This document shows positions 24,773 to 34,273 of a DNA stretch of 64,000 nt, piece after piece. The stretch comes from Williamwhitmania taraxaci (GTDB lineage: Bacteria > Bacteroidota > Bacteroidia > Bacteroidales > Williamwhitmaniaceae), in assembly GCF_900096565.1 (NCBI RefSeq), contig NZ_FMYP01000003.1:45154-109153 (forward strand), given 5' to 3'. The first letter of the stretch is position 1, and each line of letters begins with the position of its first letter. The translations under genes were made by a program, and so were the position numbers. Under the pieces are notes generated by a model that did no database searches, was not told where the DNA came from, and saw only the letters and a program-made list of their open reading frames with translations.

Positions 24773-26308
24773 TTATCTCTTCATATTTCCCGAGGGGCTA
24801 CCTACGTGCTCCATTGCACAACGGAAACCTAAATCGTCACGGGATGATTTTTGATCTAAGAATCTACGGGTACCTGGAACCAACCAATATGCTCTATCCT
24901 TCCAAGAGCCTCCCTTATACACTCGAGTCTCATCATTCACCAAAGAGGCCATACCATCTTTTGGTTTCATCTTAGAACCTTCCTTTCCTTGAAAATACAT
25001 TCGAGTTGATCCAAGGTCTTCTGCTTTATCCATATCATTAATCCCAGAATACTCACTACTAGAAGCTAAGTCACCATCGAGGTAATTACGATAATCTGAC
25101 TTATTGTAGTTAAGACGGCCAGCAACATCGGCTTCTTTAACCGGCTCCCGTATAAGACGACCTAAACTATCCTTCTCAACAATCTGGCCCTCCTCGTTAC
25201 GCTTCACTTGATCAAAAACGTTTCCTCTGAATGGGCGAAACTCCTCAACATCCTGAGCTGAAAGCGGACGATATACATCAAGTACCCACTCATTAACGTT
25301 CCCAGCCATATTATATAGGTTGAAATCATTAGGATAGTAAGCCTTAACGTCTCCAGGAATGGAAGCATTATCATTTAGGTTACCAGCGGTTCCCATGTAG
25401 TCTCCTCGTCCTCTACGGAAGTTGGCCATCATCTTGCCTCTTTCCTTCACATCTCCATTTCTAACGTTATGTCCGTTCCAAGGATATAGTTTACGATCCG
25501 TAAGGCGCTCTTCGTAAGTATTGCCAATTAAACCAAGTGCAGCATACTCCCACTCCGCTTCAGTTGGAAGCCTATACTTGGGAAGAAGAACTCCGTCTTC
25601 AAAGGAAACAGGTCTACCCTCCTTATTATTAGGATCAAGACTAGGCATATTTTTATTCACCGTACCTTGGTATAGACCAGCCAAATAGGCTTCTGTATTA
25701 AAATTATCAGCATCCTTCTGCTCTGGAGTAAACTTCAAAATACCTTCTTGAACCAAAAGCATTTCATTCACCCGGTCGGTACGCCAGAGGCAATAATCGT
25801 TAGCTTGCACCCAATTGACACCAACCACAGGAAACTCATTGTAAGCAGGATGGCGGAAATAAGTCTCAACATATGGATCGTTATACCCTAATTTTGTCCT
25901 CCACACGAGAGTATCGGGCAAAGCATTTCTATAAACTTGTGGGTAAGAAACCAACACTCGGCGCACCCAGTGAAGGTACTCTCGGTAGTCCACATTACGA
26001 ACCTCCGTTTGGTCCATATAGAACGAAGCAATCGTTACTCTACGAGGCATGTTATTCCAATCATACATAACATCCTGTTCCACACGGCCCATAGTAAACG
26101 AACCACCTTCAACAAAAACAAGACCTGGCCCCAGCGTTGGGACATAATTTGCCTTAACCTCGAACCCGCCGTTCTCGTAGTTATTGTATTGCCATCCGGT
26201 TGCAGAAGACTTATCACTGCCACCGCCGCCGCCGCCAATGATTCCGCAGCCAGTGAACAATACCATTGAACTGGCAAAAATAGGTAGTAAACTAAACCTG
26301 AATTTCAT
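24773..26308 (-). CDS. gldJ: T9SS/gliding lipoprotein GldJ (SUMF1-like fold)
   Basis: A 511-residue lipoprotein of the type IX secretion/gliding apparatus. Lipoprotein signal with lipobox LFTGC (Cys about residue 21), then a Gly-rich linker and TGWQYNNYENGGFEVKA, the segment that marks GldJ and is absent from GldK. The body has the formylglycine-generating-enzyme-like fold (GLVFVEGGSFTMGRVEQDVM, YRLPTEAEWEYAALG, NVNEWVLDVYRPL, RVYKGGSWKDRAYW, DLGFRCAME). The catalytic Cys pair of true sulfatase-modifying enzymes is not evident, in line with a structural role. It lies beside porP, porU and porV, as in known Bacteroidota loci. Confidence 0.88.
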   Translation of the reverse strand: MKFRFSLLPIFASSMVLFTGCGIIGGGGGGSDKSSATGWQYNNYENGGFEVKANYVPTLGPGLVFVEGGSFTMGRVEQDVMYDWNNMPRRVTIASFYMDQTEVRNVDYREYLHWVRRVLVSYPQVYRNALPDTLVWRTKLGYNDPYVETYFRHPAYNEFPVVGVNWVQANDYCLWRTDRVNEMLLVQEGILKFTPEQKDADNFNTEAYLAGLYQGTVNKNMPSLDPNNKEGRPVSFEDGVLLPKYRLPTEAEWEYAALGLIGNTYEERLTDRKLYPWNGHNVRNGDVKERGKMMANFRRGRGDYMGTAGNLNDNASIPGDVKAYYPNDFNLYNMAGNVNEWVLDVYRPLSAQDVEEFRPFRGNVFDQVKRNEEGQIVEKDSLGRLIREPVKEADVAGRLNYNKSDYRNYLDGDLASSSEYSGINDMDKAEDLGSTRMYFQGKEGSKMKPKDGMASLVNDETRVYKGGSWKDRAYWLVPGTRRFLDQKSSRDDLGFRCAMEHVGSPSGNMKR

Positions 26309-26412
26309 AGGTAAAATATTTTAATGCTTGGAGGTTAATCTAACATCACCGCTCAAATTTAAAAAATATTAGCAAGCGGCATGGTATTTTATCGCACATT
26401 TTTTTTACAAAA

Positions 26413-27450
26413 CTAATATTCGGGGCCAAATATTGCTTTTCGCTCCCACCAATATTTTCTTTTCAACTTTTTATACTTGATTTTCATGGTTAAGGTTACC
26501 TCATGAATGGTAGTATTAAAACCAAAAACCTTTCCATTTAATGAACCAAGATCAAAACTATATCCAAAGTTAATACTCTTCGTGTAATATCCAAAAAGAA
26601 AAGCTACCCTAAAATCACTCCCAGGGAAAGTGTTTTTTACAAAAGTGCCTACAAAGGCGGACTCCAACACAATTAATCCACCCATTTGAGCGCGTGTTTG
26701 TCCATTCTGCAATTCCAATACAACGGTAGGGTAAGCCTCCACTCTGCCTATTCGCGAGTGGCCCACTTTTTTCTGATAACGATACCGTATGCCACTCTCC
26801 AGCGGTATTGCATATCCTGCATGTAAAGTAATTTTTCGTGGAATTTTAAAATCACCTACCGGAGTAGAATATTCAACTGGTTCAAGAATATGATGAACAG
26901 CCAGACCCGCATAGAACGTTCGGTATGAAAACAGAATCCCACCACTAAAATCATATAGCATTTTTGATTGTGAAGCATAACTCTCCACGTTGGCTAAATT
27001 ACCGCCATTATCATACATATCAGGAAAACGAATACCAGAAGGATTCGTCTGGTAGTAGCCAAAACCTACTTGCAAAGATGGCCTAATTACTATTTCCTTT
27101 GAAACTTTAAGTTTATAGGCGTAAGCCATATCCAGATAATTCCTACTATAAATCCCCCCCCCTTGAGCATCGCGGGTTGCCATAACGGCGAATCCACTAC
27201 GAATAGGTTCAATATAAGTATCAAATGAAACACCATTTGTAATATACGGATCACCTAGACCAGGGTATTGATACCGAGTAACTGCTGAAAGATGCTGGAA
27301 ATATTCAGAACCAGCATAGGCAGGATTGAAACGAACCCTATTTGGGTAAAATTGATCGAATGTAAAATCTTGCGAATGCGCACCTACCGTCCACAACATC
27401 AATTCAACGATGCAAACAAATTTAAACACGGTTTTCCTAGCGCTTTTCAT
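26413..27450 (-). CDS. PorP/SprF family T9SS outer membrane protein
   Basis: A 345-residue outer membrane beta-barrel. A signal peptide precedes DFTFDQFYPNRVRFNPAYAG, the family hallmark (F-x-Q-F/Y ... NPA-x-AG). Alternating strands with repeated aromatic ends follow (GGILFSYRTFYAGLAVHHIL, FLFGYYTKSINFGYSFDLGS) and a C-terminal KYWWERKAIFGPEY. PorP/SprF proteins help export or anchor T9SS substrates and interact with PorE-type proteins in P. gingivalis. It is divergent from porU with a 99-base gap and is followed by gldJ on the same strand. Which specific substrate it serves is unknown. Confidence 0.85.
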   Translation of the reverse strand: MKSARKTVFKFVCIVELMLWTVGAHSQDFTFDQFYPNRVRFNPAYAGSEYFQHLSAVTRYQYPGLGDPYITNGVSFDTYIEPIRSGFAVMATRDAQGGGIYSRNYLDMAYAYKLKVSKEIVIRPSLQVGFGYYQTNPSGIRFPDMYDNGGNLANVESYASQSKMLYDFSGGILFSYRTFYAGLAVHHILEPVEYSTPVGDFKIPRKITLHAGYAIPLESGIRYRYQKKVGHSRIGRVEAYPTVVLELQNGQTRAQMGGLIVLESAFVGTFVKNTFPGSDFRVAFLFGYYTKSINFGYSFDLGSLNGKVFGFNTTIHEVTLTMKIKYKKLKRKYWWERKAIFGPEY

Positions 27451-27549
27451 CTACAATAAATAACTACTTTAGCCGTTGGATTAAAATTTGAATGCTTCCA
27501 GAAGGCTAAATTACCAAGTTTTTTTGTTATTCCACATAATTCACCCCAA

Positions 27550-30500
27550 ATGAGGTTTACTGTTGCCTTACTTCTCGCCCTTTCAATTCCATTGAAAGCC
27601 CTTTTTTCACAACAATCATCAACTAAGATATCAGTCCAAGTCAACTGGTTATTAGAAACTTTACCAAATTCGGGTATGGCAATCAACTCATTTCCCCTTT
27701 TTGACGGCATGTTTTATCTTAACAACGATCCTATTCCACACTTATTTTACAAAATCCCAACACCATTTGAATATCGTCCAGATGCCATTTCTGTGTTTTT
27801 TGACCAAACGAAAGTAACTATTGACGACCATATATCCAACACATTTATTTCTGCAAGCACGCTTAAAGATGATTTTAGTGGAAATGCATACATTTCGACT
27901 GAAAACGGGAGGCAATATCTTTGCATTACAATGATACCATTTCGTAAAGGACCAACCGGCATAGAGAAACTATTAAGTGCTGACTTAACGTTAGTTACAT
28001 CTGGATCAGTAATTTCAAGAAAAAAAAGTAACGGTAATAATCGGAGTGCAAACTCAGTGCTCGCCGATGGCCTATGGAAAAAGATAAAAATCTCAAAAAC
28101 TGGGATTTATCGACTTACTTACGACAATCTTATTAGCATGGGCTTTCTTAATCCAAGTAAAGTCACTCTTTGGGGTTCGCAATCAACCATGTTAGCCAAA
28201 ACGCCATCATCAGATTATCCCGTTGACTTGCAACAAATTCCAACCTCTTTCCTTTTGGGAAGCGATAACCAGTTTAATAGTGGGGATATGGCGGTTTTCT
28301 TTTTACAAGACGCTGTAGACTGGAAGTATAATTCTACGAATCGATTCAACCACCAAATCCACGACTACAGCGATTTTGCCTACTATTTTATAACCGACAG
28401 CAAACCATCAACGGCCACGATAGTTACAGCCACTAAAATTACGAATGCAAATACCTTCTCCACCAGTTACGACGACTACACCTATATAGAAAGGGAAGAC
28501 ACCAACCTGATAAAATCGGGCAGAGGTTGGTTTGGGGAGAGTTTCGATATTTTAGATTCTCGAAACTATTCCTTTCCTATTCCTGATTTAATTACAACTG
28601 CCCCAATTTGGGCACGGATGCGAACAGCAGCCCGATCGAGTTCTTCGAGCAGTTTCACTCTATCCTATGCGGGTAATCCGGTTTTAACTACTACCCATTC
28701 GGGCGTTTCCTACGACGAGACATCTGCAGCAGCGAATATATCGGAGAAATCCGCAACATTTAGCGCATCAAATAGCCCATTAAATATTAACATAACCTAT
28801 TCCCGCCCATCTCCGTCGGCTGCCGGATGGCTGGATTTCCTCGAACTCAATTTCAGGAGAAACTTAAATCTCTCCACGCCTTATGTTTTATTTAGAGATC
28901 AAACCGTTGTGGGGGATGGCAAGATTACGGAATTTTCAATTTCAAGTGGAATAGCAGAGAGTCAACTCTGGGAAATATCATCACTCTGGGATGTAAAGCG
29001 CGTAGAGACTTCTCTCAGCAATGGAATATTAAAAGGTGTTGTGAACACTTCTATAATGAAAGAGTATATCGCCTTTAACAGTTCGAGACTCGAAAGTCCC
29101 ACAGTGGTAGGCAGTGTTGAAAATCAAAACTTAACCGGAGCAACTCCTGCGAACCTTGTAATTGTGTCTGCCCCAAATTACATTACCCAAGCGCAACGCA
29201 TTAGCAATCTTCACAAATCGGCAGATGGACTTACAACGCTCGTGGTTACGTCTCAAGAGGTGTTTAATGAATTTTCGGGTGGAAAGCCTGATGCTGCTGC
29301 TATCCGTAACTTCTTGAAGTTTCTTACCGAAAAGGCAACATCACCGGAAACTACACCACGATACCTCCTGCTGTTTGGCGATGGCTCCTATAAAAACCGA
29401 AACTTGTCACCGGAAAGTCCATTCATGATAACCTATCAATCGGACAATTCATTGGAAGTATTAAATTCCTACGTGAGTGACGACTTTTTTGGTCTGCTTG
29501 ATATTGGTGAAGTCCCCGGTACCGGGTTAATGGACATCGGGGTTGGTCGTCTTCCAGCGAGTAATGCAGAAGAAGCCAAGGTAATGGTGGATAAAATCGA
29601 GAGCTACATGAACCCAACCAGTAGCATGGACTGGGTAAACAAGTTGACCTTTATTGGTGACGATGAAGATGGAAACATTCACATGAGGGATGCAAATACA
29701 ATAGCAACTTATGTAGAAACGACCTACCCAAACTATATCGTTGATAAGATCTATTTTGATTCCTACGCACAAATATCATCCCCCTCGGGAGCCCGATATC
29801 CAGACGTGACTGATGCCATAAATAAAAAAGTAAACAAAGGTGCACTGATCGTCAATTATACGGGGCATGGAAACGAACAATATCTGGCACATGAAAGGGT
29901 GGTGTCTATAGCCGACATTATGTCGTGGACAAACAAGAATAAGTTAGCACTTTTTATTACAGCAACTTGCGAATTTAGTCGATACGACGACTACAACAGA
30001 ACTTCGGCGGGCGAGTACATTTTGCTCAACCCAAATGGAGGCGGCGTAGCACTCCTTTCTACTACCCGATTAGTATACTCCAACCCCAACTTTACTCTCA
30101 ACGACAATTTTTTTCACAAAGTATTCGAAAAAGGAATGGATGGGGAATATCCACGCCTAGGGGATTTGGTGAGGGATGCTAAAAACAACACGGGTCCTGA
30201 TTTCAACAAACTAAACTTTTCGCTACTTGGGGACCCAGCATTAAAACTAAACAATTCAACAATTCAAATAAACGCAGAAAAACTAAATGGCAAATCGCTC
30301 ACCACAGCATTTGTCGACACACTGAAAGCCCTCTCGAAGGTTACTATTGAAGGCAGTGTAAATACAACCAGAGCGAGCGGTGAAGGAAATGTGAATATTT
30401 TGTTTTACGATAAAGAGAAGGAGGTTACCACCCTCAACAACGACAACGGAACCCCATTTATATATAAGACACGCTCCAGCATACTTTACCAAGGAAATGC

Positions 30501-31332
30501 CACGATTAAAAACGGAACGTTTAAATCAGAATTTATTGTTCCGAAAGACATAGCCTACAACATAGGAAAAGGCAAATTATACTTACAAGCCACAACTGGC
30601 CAAAGTGTTGGATTGGCCAACTTCTCCGATTTTTTAGTTGGGGGAATCAACACAAACGCGCCTACGGATATATCGCCACCCTCGGTAGAACTATTTCTGA
30701 ACGATGAAAATTTTGTTGATGGAGGGATTACCCCTGAACAGCCAAAACTCATAGCCATTATTGAGGATAGTTCGGGTATAAATACCACCGGCAACGGAAT
30801 TGGTCACGATATCATAGCTGAAATTACAGGCACAACTTCCACGAAAATTGTATTGAACGATTACTATAAAGCCAATCAGGACAGCTATACGGCAGGAAAA
30901 ATTGAATACCCGCTAGAAAAACTGCAACCAGGAGAGTATTCTCTTAGCCTAAAAGTTTGGGACACCTACAATAATTCAGGATCAAAAAAACTAAGTTTTA
31001 GAGTAGTAAAAGAAGAGAACTTTACCATTGAACATCTACTTAACTACCCAAACCCATTTACCGAAAATACTGCCTTTTATTTTGAGCATAACCGCCCGAA
31101 CAATAATCTTGATGTTTTAATACAAGTGTTCACGCTTTCGGGGAAGTTGGTCAAAACCATAGAATATTCAAGCCTTCCTCCAACCTCCTTACGCATTGGT
31201 CCGATTTTTTGGGATGGAAAAGATGATTTCGGAGACAATATCGGACGTGGAACCTACGTTTATAGGGTTCGCGTTAGAACCAACACTGGAGAATCGGTAG
31301 AAAGGTTTGAAAAACTAGTAATTTTAAAATAG
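27550..31332 (+). CDS. porU: T9SS C-terminal signal peptidase/sortase PorU (C25 family)
   Basis: A 1260-residue outer membrane cysteine endopeptidase that removes the C-terminal signal of T9SS cargo and attaches it to lipopolysaccharide. Signal peptide about 1-20, then a long N-terminal region. The gingipain-like C25 catalytic part has VNYTGHGNEQYLAHE with His773 and LFITATCEFSRYDDYN with Cys807; the 34-residue spacing matches gingipains. ARYPDVTDAINKKV and GGGVALLSTTRLVY are also conserved. The C-terminus (LLNYPNPFTENTAFYF to GRGTYVYRVRVRT) is a FlgD/T9SS C-terminal-domain-like sandwich. It is followed after 46 bases by porV, its partner protein in the attachment complex. Confidence 0.93.
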   Translation: MRFTVALLLALSIPLKALFSQQSSTKISVQVNWLLETLPNSGMAINSFPLFDGMFYLNNDPIPHLFYKIPTPFEYRPDAISVFFDQTKVTIDDHISNTFISASTLKDDFSGNAYISTENGRQYLCITMIPFRKGPTGIEKLLSADLTLVTSGSVISRKKSNGNNRSANSVLADGLWKKIKISKTGIYRLTYDNLISMGFLNPSKVTLWGSQSTMLAKTPSSDYPVDLQQIPTSFLLGSDNQFNSGDMAVFFLQDAVDWKYNSTNRFNHQIHDYSDFAYYFITDSKPSTATIVTATKITNANTFSTSYDDYTYIEREDTNLIKSGRGWFGESFDILDSRNYSFPIPDLITTAPIWARMRTAARSSSSSSFTLSYAGNPVLTTTHSGVSYDETSAAANISEKSATFSASNSPLNINITYSRPSPSAAGWLDFLELNFRRNLNLSTPYVLFRDQTVVGDGKITEFSISSGIAESQLWEISSLWDVKRVETSLSNGILKGVVNTSIMKEYIAFNSSRLESPTVVGSVENQNLTGATPANLVIVSAPNYITQAQRISNLHKSADGLTTLVVTSQEVFNEFSGGKPDAAAIRNFLKFLTEKATSPETTPRYLLLFGDGSYKNRNLSPESPFMITYQSDNSLEVLNSYVSDDFFGLLDIGEVPGTGLMDIGVGRLPASNAEEAKVMVDKIESYMNPTSSMDWVNKLTFIGDDEDGNIHMRDANTIATYVETTYPNYIVDKIYFDSYAQISSPSGARYPDVTDAINKKVNKGALIVNYTGHGNEQYLAHERVVSIADIMSWTNKNKLALFITATCEFSRYDDYNRTSAGEYILLNPNGGGVALLSTTRLVYSNPNFTLNDNFFHKVFEKGMDGEYPRLGDLVRDAKNNTGPDFNKLNFSLLGDPALKLNNSTIQINAEKLNGKSLTTAFVDTLKALSKVTIEGSVNTTRASGEGNVNILFYDKEKEVTTLNNDNGTPFIYKTRSSILYQGNATIKNGTFKSEFIVPKDIAYNIGKGKLYLQATTGQSVGLANFSDFLVGGINTNAPTDISPPSVELFLNDENFVDGGITPEQPKLIAIIEDSSGINTTGNGIGHDIIAEITGTTSTKIVLNDYYKANQDSYTAGKIEYPLEKLQPGEYSLSLKVWDTYNNSGSKKLSFRVVKEENFTIEHLLNYPNPFTENTAFYFEHNRPNNNLDVLIQVFTLSGKLVKTIEYSSLPPTSLRIGPIFWDGKDDFGDNIGRGTYVYRVRVRTNTGESVERFEKLVILK

Positions 31333-31353
31333 AGCCCTAAAACGGAAAATAGT

Positions 31354-31361
31354 TATATTTG
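31354..31361 (+). promoter_or_regulatory. Possible -7 element ahead of porV
   Basis: TATATTTG matches the TAnnTTTG element exactly, 17 bases before the porV ATG, but no good -33 element lies at the right distance. porV may have its own start in addition to read-through from porU. Confidence 0.3.
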
Positions 31362-31378
31362 TCGATTAATTCACACCT

Positions 31379-32554
31379 ATGGAGATGATTAAAAAGCCTA
31401 TAATCTTATTGGCACTAGTATTTCTTTCAATTGGGCTAGACGCTCAAACAATTTCAAAAGGAGATCTTGGCGGAGGAATAAATTCAATTCAAACAGCCGT
31501 TCCGTTCCTTACTATTGCTCCCGACAGCCGTGGAGGTTCAATGGGCGATCTAGGAGCAGCAACTACTCCTGATGTAAACTCCCAATTTTGGAATCCAGCA
31601 AAGTATGCCTTTATGGAGAGTGAAGTTGGAGTAAGTCTTACCTACACCCCATGGCTTAGAAATCTGATTAACGACATAAACCTCACCTACCTTGCCGGCT
31701 ACTACCGCTTTCGTCCGGATCAAACAATATCCGCTTCGCTCCGATATTTCTCCTTTGGAGATATCACATTTACCGGCGGAAGTGGCAATACAGTAAAGAA
31801 GTTCAAGCCAAATGAATTTTCTTTTGATGTAGGTTATTCTAGGCTTTTTGGAAAGAAGATATCCGGTGCTATTGCTTTTCGTTATATTCGATCAGACTTA
31901 ACTGGAGGCTATTCAAATTCAGGCGCGTCGAGTGCAGGTCAAGCATTTGCTGCCGACATTGCTGCCTACTACCAGCAGCCCATCATGATTGCCGATAAAA
32001 AAGGAGAAATGGCATTTGGTGCAAACATTTCCAACATTGGTACGAAATTATCCTACAATGAAGATCAGAAAAAGGATTTCATTCCAATGAACTTCCGATT
32101 GGGAGGTAGAGCCACTGCCTTTTTAGATCAATACAACAAAATATCTGTAGCGCTCGATTTCAACAAGTTGCTAGTACCCACACCTCCAATCTACGACATT
32201 GACGGAAACATTGTCAAAGGAAAAAACAACAACATATCAGTTACGAAGGCACTATTTCAATCGTTCTACGATGCACCAGATGGCTTTTCTGAAGAAGTAA
32301 AAGAAATAGCCTACTCTATTGGTGCAGAATACACTTATGCCAATCAGTTTTCAGTAAGGAGTGGATACTTTCACGAAAGTGAGATGAAGGGAAACAGGAA
32401 ATACTATTCCGTTGGAGCTGGTGTAAAATACAACTACTTTAACCTCGACTTTGCTTACCTTATTCCAGCTTCGGGTCGAAACAATCCTATGGCCAACACC
32501 GTTCGATTCACCCTAACCTTCCAAATGGAGTCGGGAAACTCAAATCGCAGATAG
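31379..32554 (+). CDS. porV: T9SS outer membrane protein PorV (LptO)
   Basis: A 391-residue outer membrane beta-barrel of the FadL-like fold that shuttles folded T9SS cargo to PorU. Signal peptide about 1-22, then AVPFLTIAPDSRGGSMGDLG and TPDVNSQFWNPAKYAFMESE, the recognisable PorV start. Regular strands (RYFSFGDITFTGG, AIAFRYIRSDLTGGYS, GANISNIGTKLSYNEDQKKDF) continue to a terminal FTLTFQMESGN. ATG at 31385 is an alternative start. The order porU-porV with gldJ next door repeats the arrangement seen in flavobacteria. Confidence 0.92.
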   Translation: MEMIKKPIILLALVFLSIGLDAQTISKGDLGGGINSIQTAVPFLTIAPDSRGGSMGDLGAATTPDVNSQFWNPAKYAFMESEVGVSLTYTPWLRNLINDINLTYLAGYYRFRPDQTISASLRYFSFGDITFTGGSGNTVKKFKPNEFSFDVGYSRLFGKKISGAIAFRYIRSDLTGGYSNSGASSAGQAFAADIAAYYQQPIMIADKKGEMAFGANISNIGTKLSYNEDQKKDFIPMNFRLGGRATAFLDQYNKISVALDFNKLLVPTPPIYDIDGNIVKGKNNNISVTKALFQSFYDAPDGFSEEVKEIAYSIGAEYTYANQFSVRSGYFHESEMKGNRKYYSVGAGVKYNYFNLDFAYLIPASGRNNPMANTVRFTLTFQMESGNSNRR

Positions 32555-32555
32555 A

Positions 32556-33032
32556 ATGAACATACGCATTGGAAATGGTTACGATGTGCACCGCCTAGCC
32601 GAAGGTTTACCCCTTTGGTTAGGCGGTGTGCTAATACCACACAACCTCGGTTCAGTTGCTCACTCCGATGGAGATGTCCTCATACATGCTATTTGCGATG
32701 CACTTCTTGGTGCGGCAGGATTGAGAGACATTGGAGTATACTTTCCCGATACAGATCCTACGTTTAAAGGCGTAGATAGTAAAATTTTACTGCATGAGGT
32801 AATGAAACTCCTAAGGGAAAAAGGCTATACTGTTGGGAATATTGATACCGTAATATGTCTCCAACGGCCAAAAATAATGGGATTTATTCCACAGATGCAA
32901 GAAACACTAGCAAATGTAATGGAGATTGCTATCGAAAATATTTCCATCAAAGCTACAACCTCCGAGAAGTTGGGATTTGTAGGTAGAGAAGAAGGGATTT
33001 CGGCTTATGCGGTAGTGCTTCTTTCCCATTAG
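32556..33032 (+). CDS. ispF: 2-C-methyl-D-erythritol 2,4-cyclodiphosphate synthase
   Basis: A 158-residue trimeric enzyme of the MEP isoprenoid pathway, cyclising CDP-ME-2-phosphate to MEcPP. The zinc ligands are D10 and H12 in GYDVHRLAEG and a His in VAHSDGDVLIHAICDAL. The substrate loop is GLRDIGVYFPDTDP and the C-terminal ATTSEKLGFVGREEGISAYA completes the family. It starts one base after the porV stop, so it is transcribed with the T9SS genes although functionally unrelated. Length matches the usual 155-165. Confidence 0.97.
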   Translation: MNIRIGNGYDVHRLAEGLPLWLGGVLIPHNLGSVAHSDGDVLIHAICDALLGAAGLRDIGVYFPDTDPTFKGVDSKILLHEVMKLLREKGYTVGNIDTVICLQRPKIMGFIPQMQETLANVMEIAIENISIKATTSEKLGFVGREEGISAYAVVLLSH

Positions 33033-33119
33033 TCATGTTGGTTAGCGTCCAATAATTCGGTAACTTTGTGGTGAATTGTATACGCAACTCCTTTGTGAGA
33101 TGAAAACCAGGCAAATTAG

Positions 33120-33479
33120 ATGAAACGGACACTCGTTCTTGGGGCAAGCACAAAAAAAGAGCGGTTCTCTTACCTTGCCATGAAAAGTTTAACCGAAAAC
33201 AAGATTGATTTTGTGGCTGTTGGCGCAAAAGAAGGCGAAGCGTTTGGTGTAACCATCAAAGTTGGTAAGCCAGAGGAGACAGATATTCATACCGTATCGC
33301 TTTACATCAATCCCGAAAGACAAAAGGATTACTACGATTATATTCTAAATCTTAAGCCTCAACGGATTATTTTCAATCCGGGAACCGAAAACGGAGAGTT
33401 TTTCAAAATTGCTAGGGAACATAACATTGACGTTGTGCTAGGCTGCACGTTAGTGATGCTTCATAACAAATCGTTTTAA
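33120..33479 (+). CDS. Small CoA-binding domain protein
   Basis: A 119-residue Rossmann-fold protein of the YccU-like CoA-binding family. TLVLGASTKKERFSYLAM is the nucleotide-binding start and IIFNPGTENGEFFKIAREHN with VVLGCTLVML is the end of the fold. Proteins of this type have no settled biochemical role; they bind CoA or related nucleotides. It lies 5 bases before the thioredoxin-like gene and probably shares its transcript. Confidence 0.82.
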   Translation: MKRTLVLGASTKKERFSYLAMKSLTENKIDFVAVGAKEGEAFGVTIKVGKPEETDIHTVSLYINPERQKDYYDYILNLKPQRIIFNPGTENGEFFKIAREHNIDVVLGCTLVMLHNKSF

Positions 33480-33484
33480 ATCAC

Positions 33485-33811
33485 GTGGAAAAGATACAGA
33501 CAAAGGTAGACATCGAATTCTTTACGCGGCAAGAGGCATGTCTGGTATATCTTACCACAGACGATTGTGGTGCATGCGGCGCCTTATTGCCTAAGATTGA
33601 GAGCATGGCCAAGGAATTTCCATTGCTTAACGCTTACCACATCGCCCTACCTCAACATCCCGAACTTGCGGCACCAATGGCTGTATATTCAGCACCAACC
33701 GTAATTATTTACTTCGACGGGAAGGAACAAATTCGCAAATCGGGACGATTCTCTATTGACGAGATAAGAATACCACTTGAACGAATCTACAACCTCTATT
33801 TCATTGGTTAG
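33485..33811 (+). CDS. Thioredoxin-like protein with CGAC motif
   Basis: A 108-residue thioredoxin-fold protein. It starts with GTG at 33485 (VEKIQTKVDIEF); no ATG is available before the active site. The motif is TTDDCGACGALLPKIES (C-x-x-C at about 30-33), and the cis-Pro is in VYSAPTVIIYFDGKE. There is no signal peptide, so it should be cytosolic, probably a disulfide reductase. It is coupled to the CoA-binding gene and converges on the lipoprotein gene, overlapping it by 4 bases at the stops. Confidence 0.85.
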   Translation: MEKIQTKVDIEFFTRQEACLVYLTTDDCGACGALLPKIESMAKEFPLLNAYHIALPQHPELAAPMAVYSAPTVIIYFDGKEQIRKSGRFSIDEIRIPLERIYNLYFIG

Positions 33812-34188
33812 TTCTTGGTATAAGTAGCATAAATAGGTGTACTAGTACTATTTGAAAAAGAGGTATATGCCCAATTTATCTTCCGTTCACTTTTATGATA
33901 CACTCCCGTTCCTGTGACTTCACTCGAATTCCATATGGTTAAAGTACTATCATTGAGTTTACAAAAAACCATATCATCTCGATTCTGAAAGTTGTTGAAC
34001 ACAAAAACAGTGGTATCGATACCAGCATATTCTCTCTCAATGTTAACCAAATATGTGGTATAAGGGGGAACATCTAGTCTCACCTTCCATGAGCCATACA
34101 AAGAACCATCATCAGCAGTGCTTATCTTCTCACAACCAACGATCGAAATTGAAAGGAGCAGAATCAAAAAAGCCGCATAGTTTTTCAT
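33808..34188 (-). CDS. Small lipoprotein of unknown function
   Basis: A 126-residue lipoprotein. I start at 34188, where MKNYAAFLILLLSISIVGCE forms a lipoprotein signal with the lipobox Cys at about residue 19; the longer frame adds 12 unlikely residues. The mature part is a probable small beta-barrel (SLYGSWKVRLDVPPYTTYLV, VFNNFQNRDDMVFCKLNDST, YHKSERKINWAYTSF), resembling lipocalin-like Bacteroidota proteins in strand pattern only. No function can be given. It converges with the thioredoxin-like gene. Confidence 0.65.
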   Translation of the reverse strand: MKNYAAFLILLLSISIVGCEKISTADDGSLYGSWKVRLDVPPYTTYLVNIEREYAGIDTTVFVFNNFQNRDDMVFCKLNDSTLTIWNSSEVTGTGVYHKSERKINWAYTSFSNSTSTPIYATYTKN

Positions 34189-34235
34189 AATGGGTAGATG
34201 GTTAAAAAAAGAAATAAACAACAATATTAAAACGC

Positions 34236-34269
34236 AATTGCCCTGCAGAAGTTACTCGGCAGGGCAATT
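34236..34269 (-). terminator. Terminator of the urocanase gene
   Basis: AATTGCCCTGC (34236-34246) and GCAGGGCAATT (34259-34269) form an 11-base stem directly downstream of hutU. On the minus strand GCGTTTTAATATTG follows. Confidence 0.75.
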
Positions 34270-34273
34270 ATAA

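Noticed and set aside
24773..26308. Formylglycine-generating (sulfatase-activating) enzyme
   Set aside because: The fold is the same, but the lipoprotein signal, the TGW...GGFEV segment and the porU/porV context point to GldJ, and the catalytic Cys pair is not evident.
27550..31332. Secreted gingipain protease
   Set aside because: The C25 His and Cys are present, but the length, architecture and neighbouring porV gene fit the PorU sortase and not a secreted gingipain.
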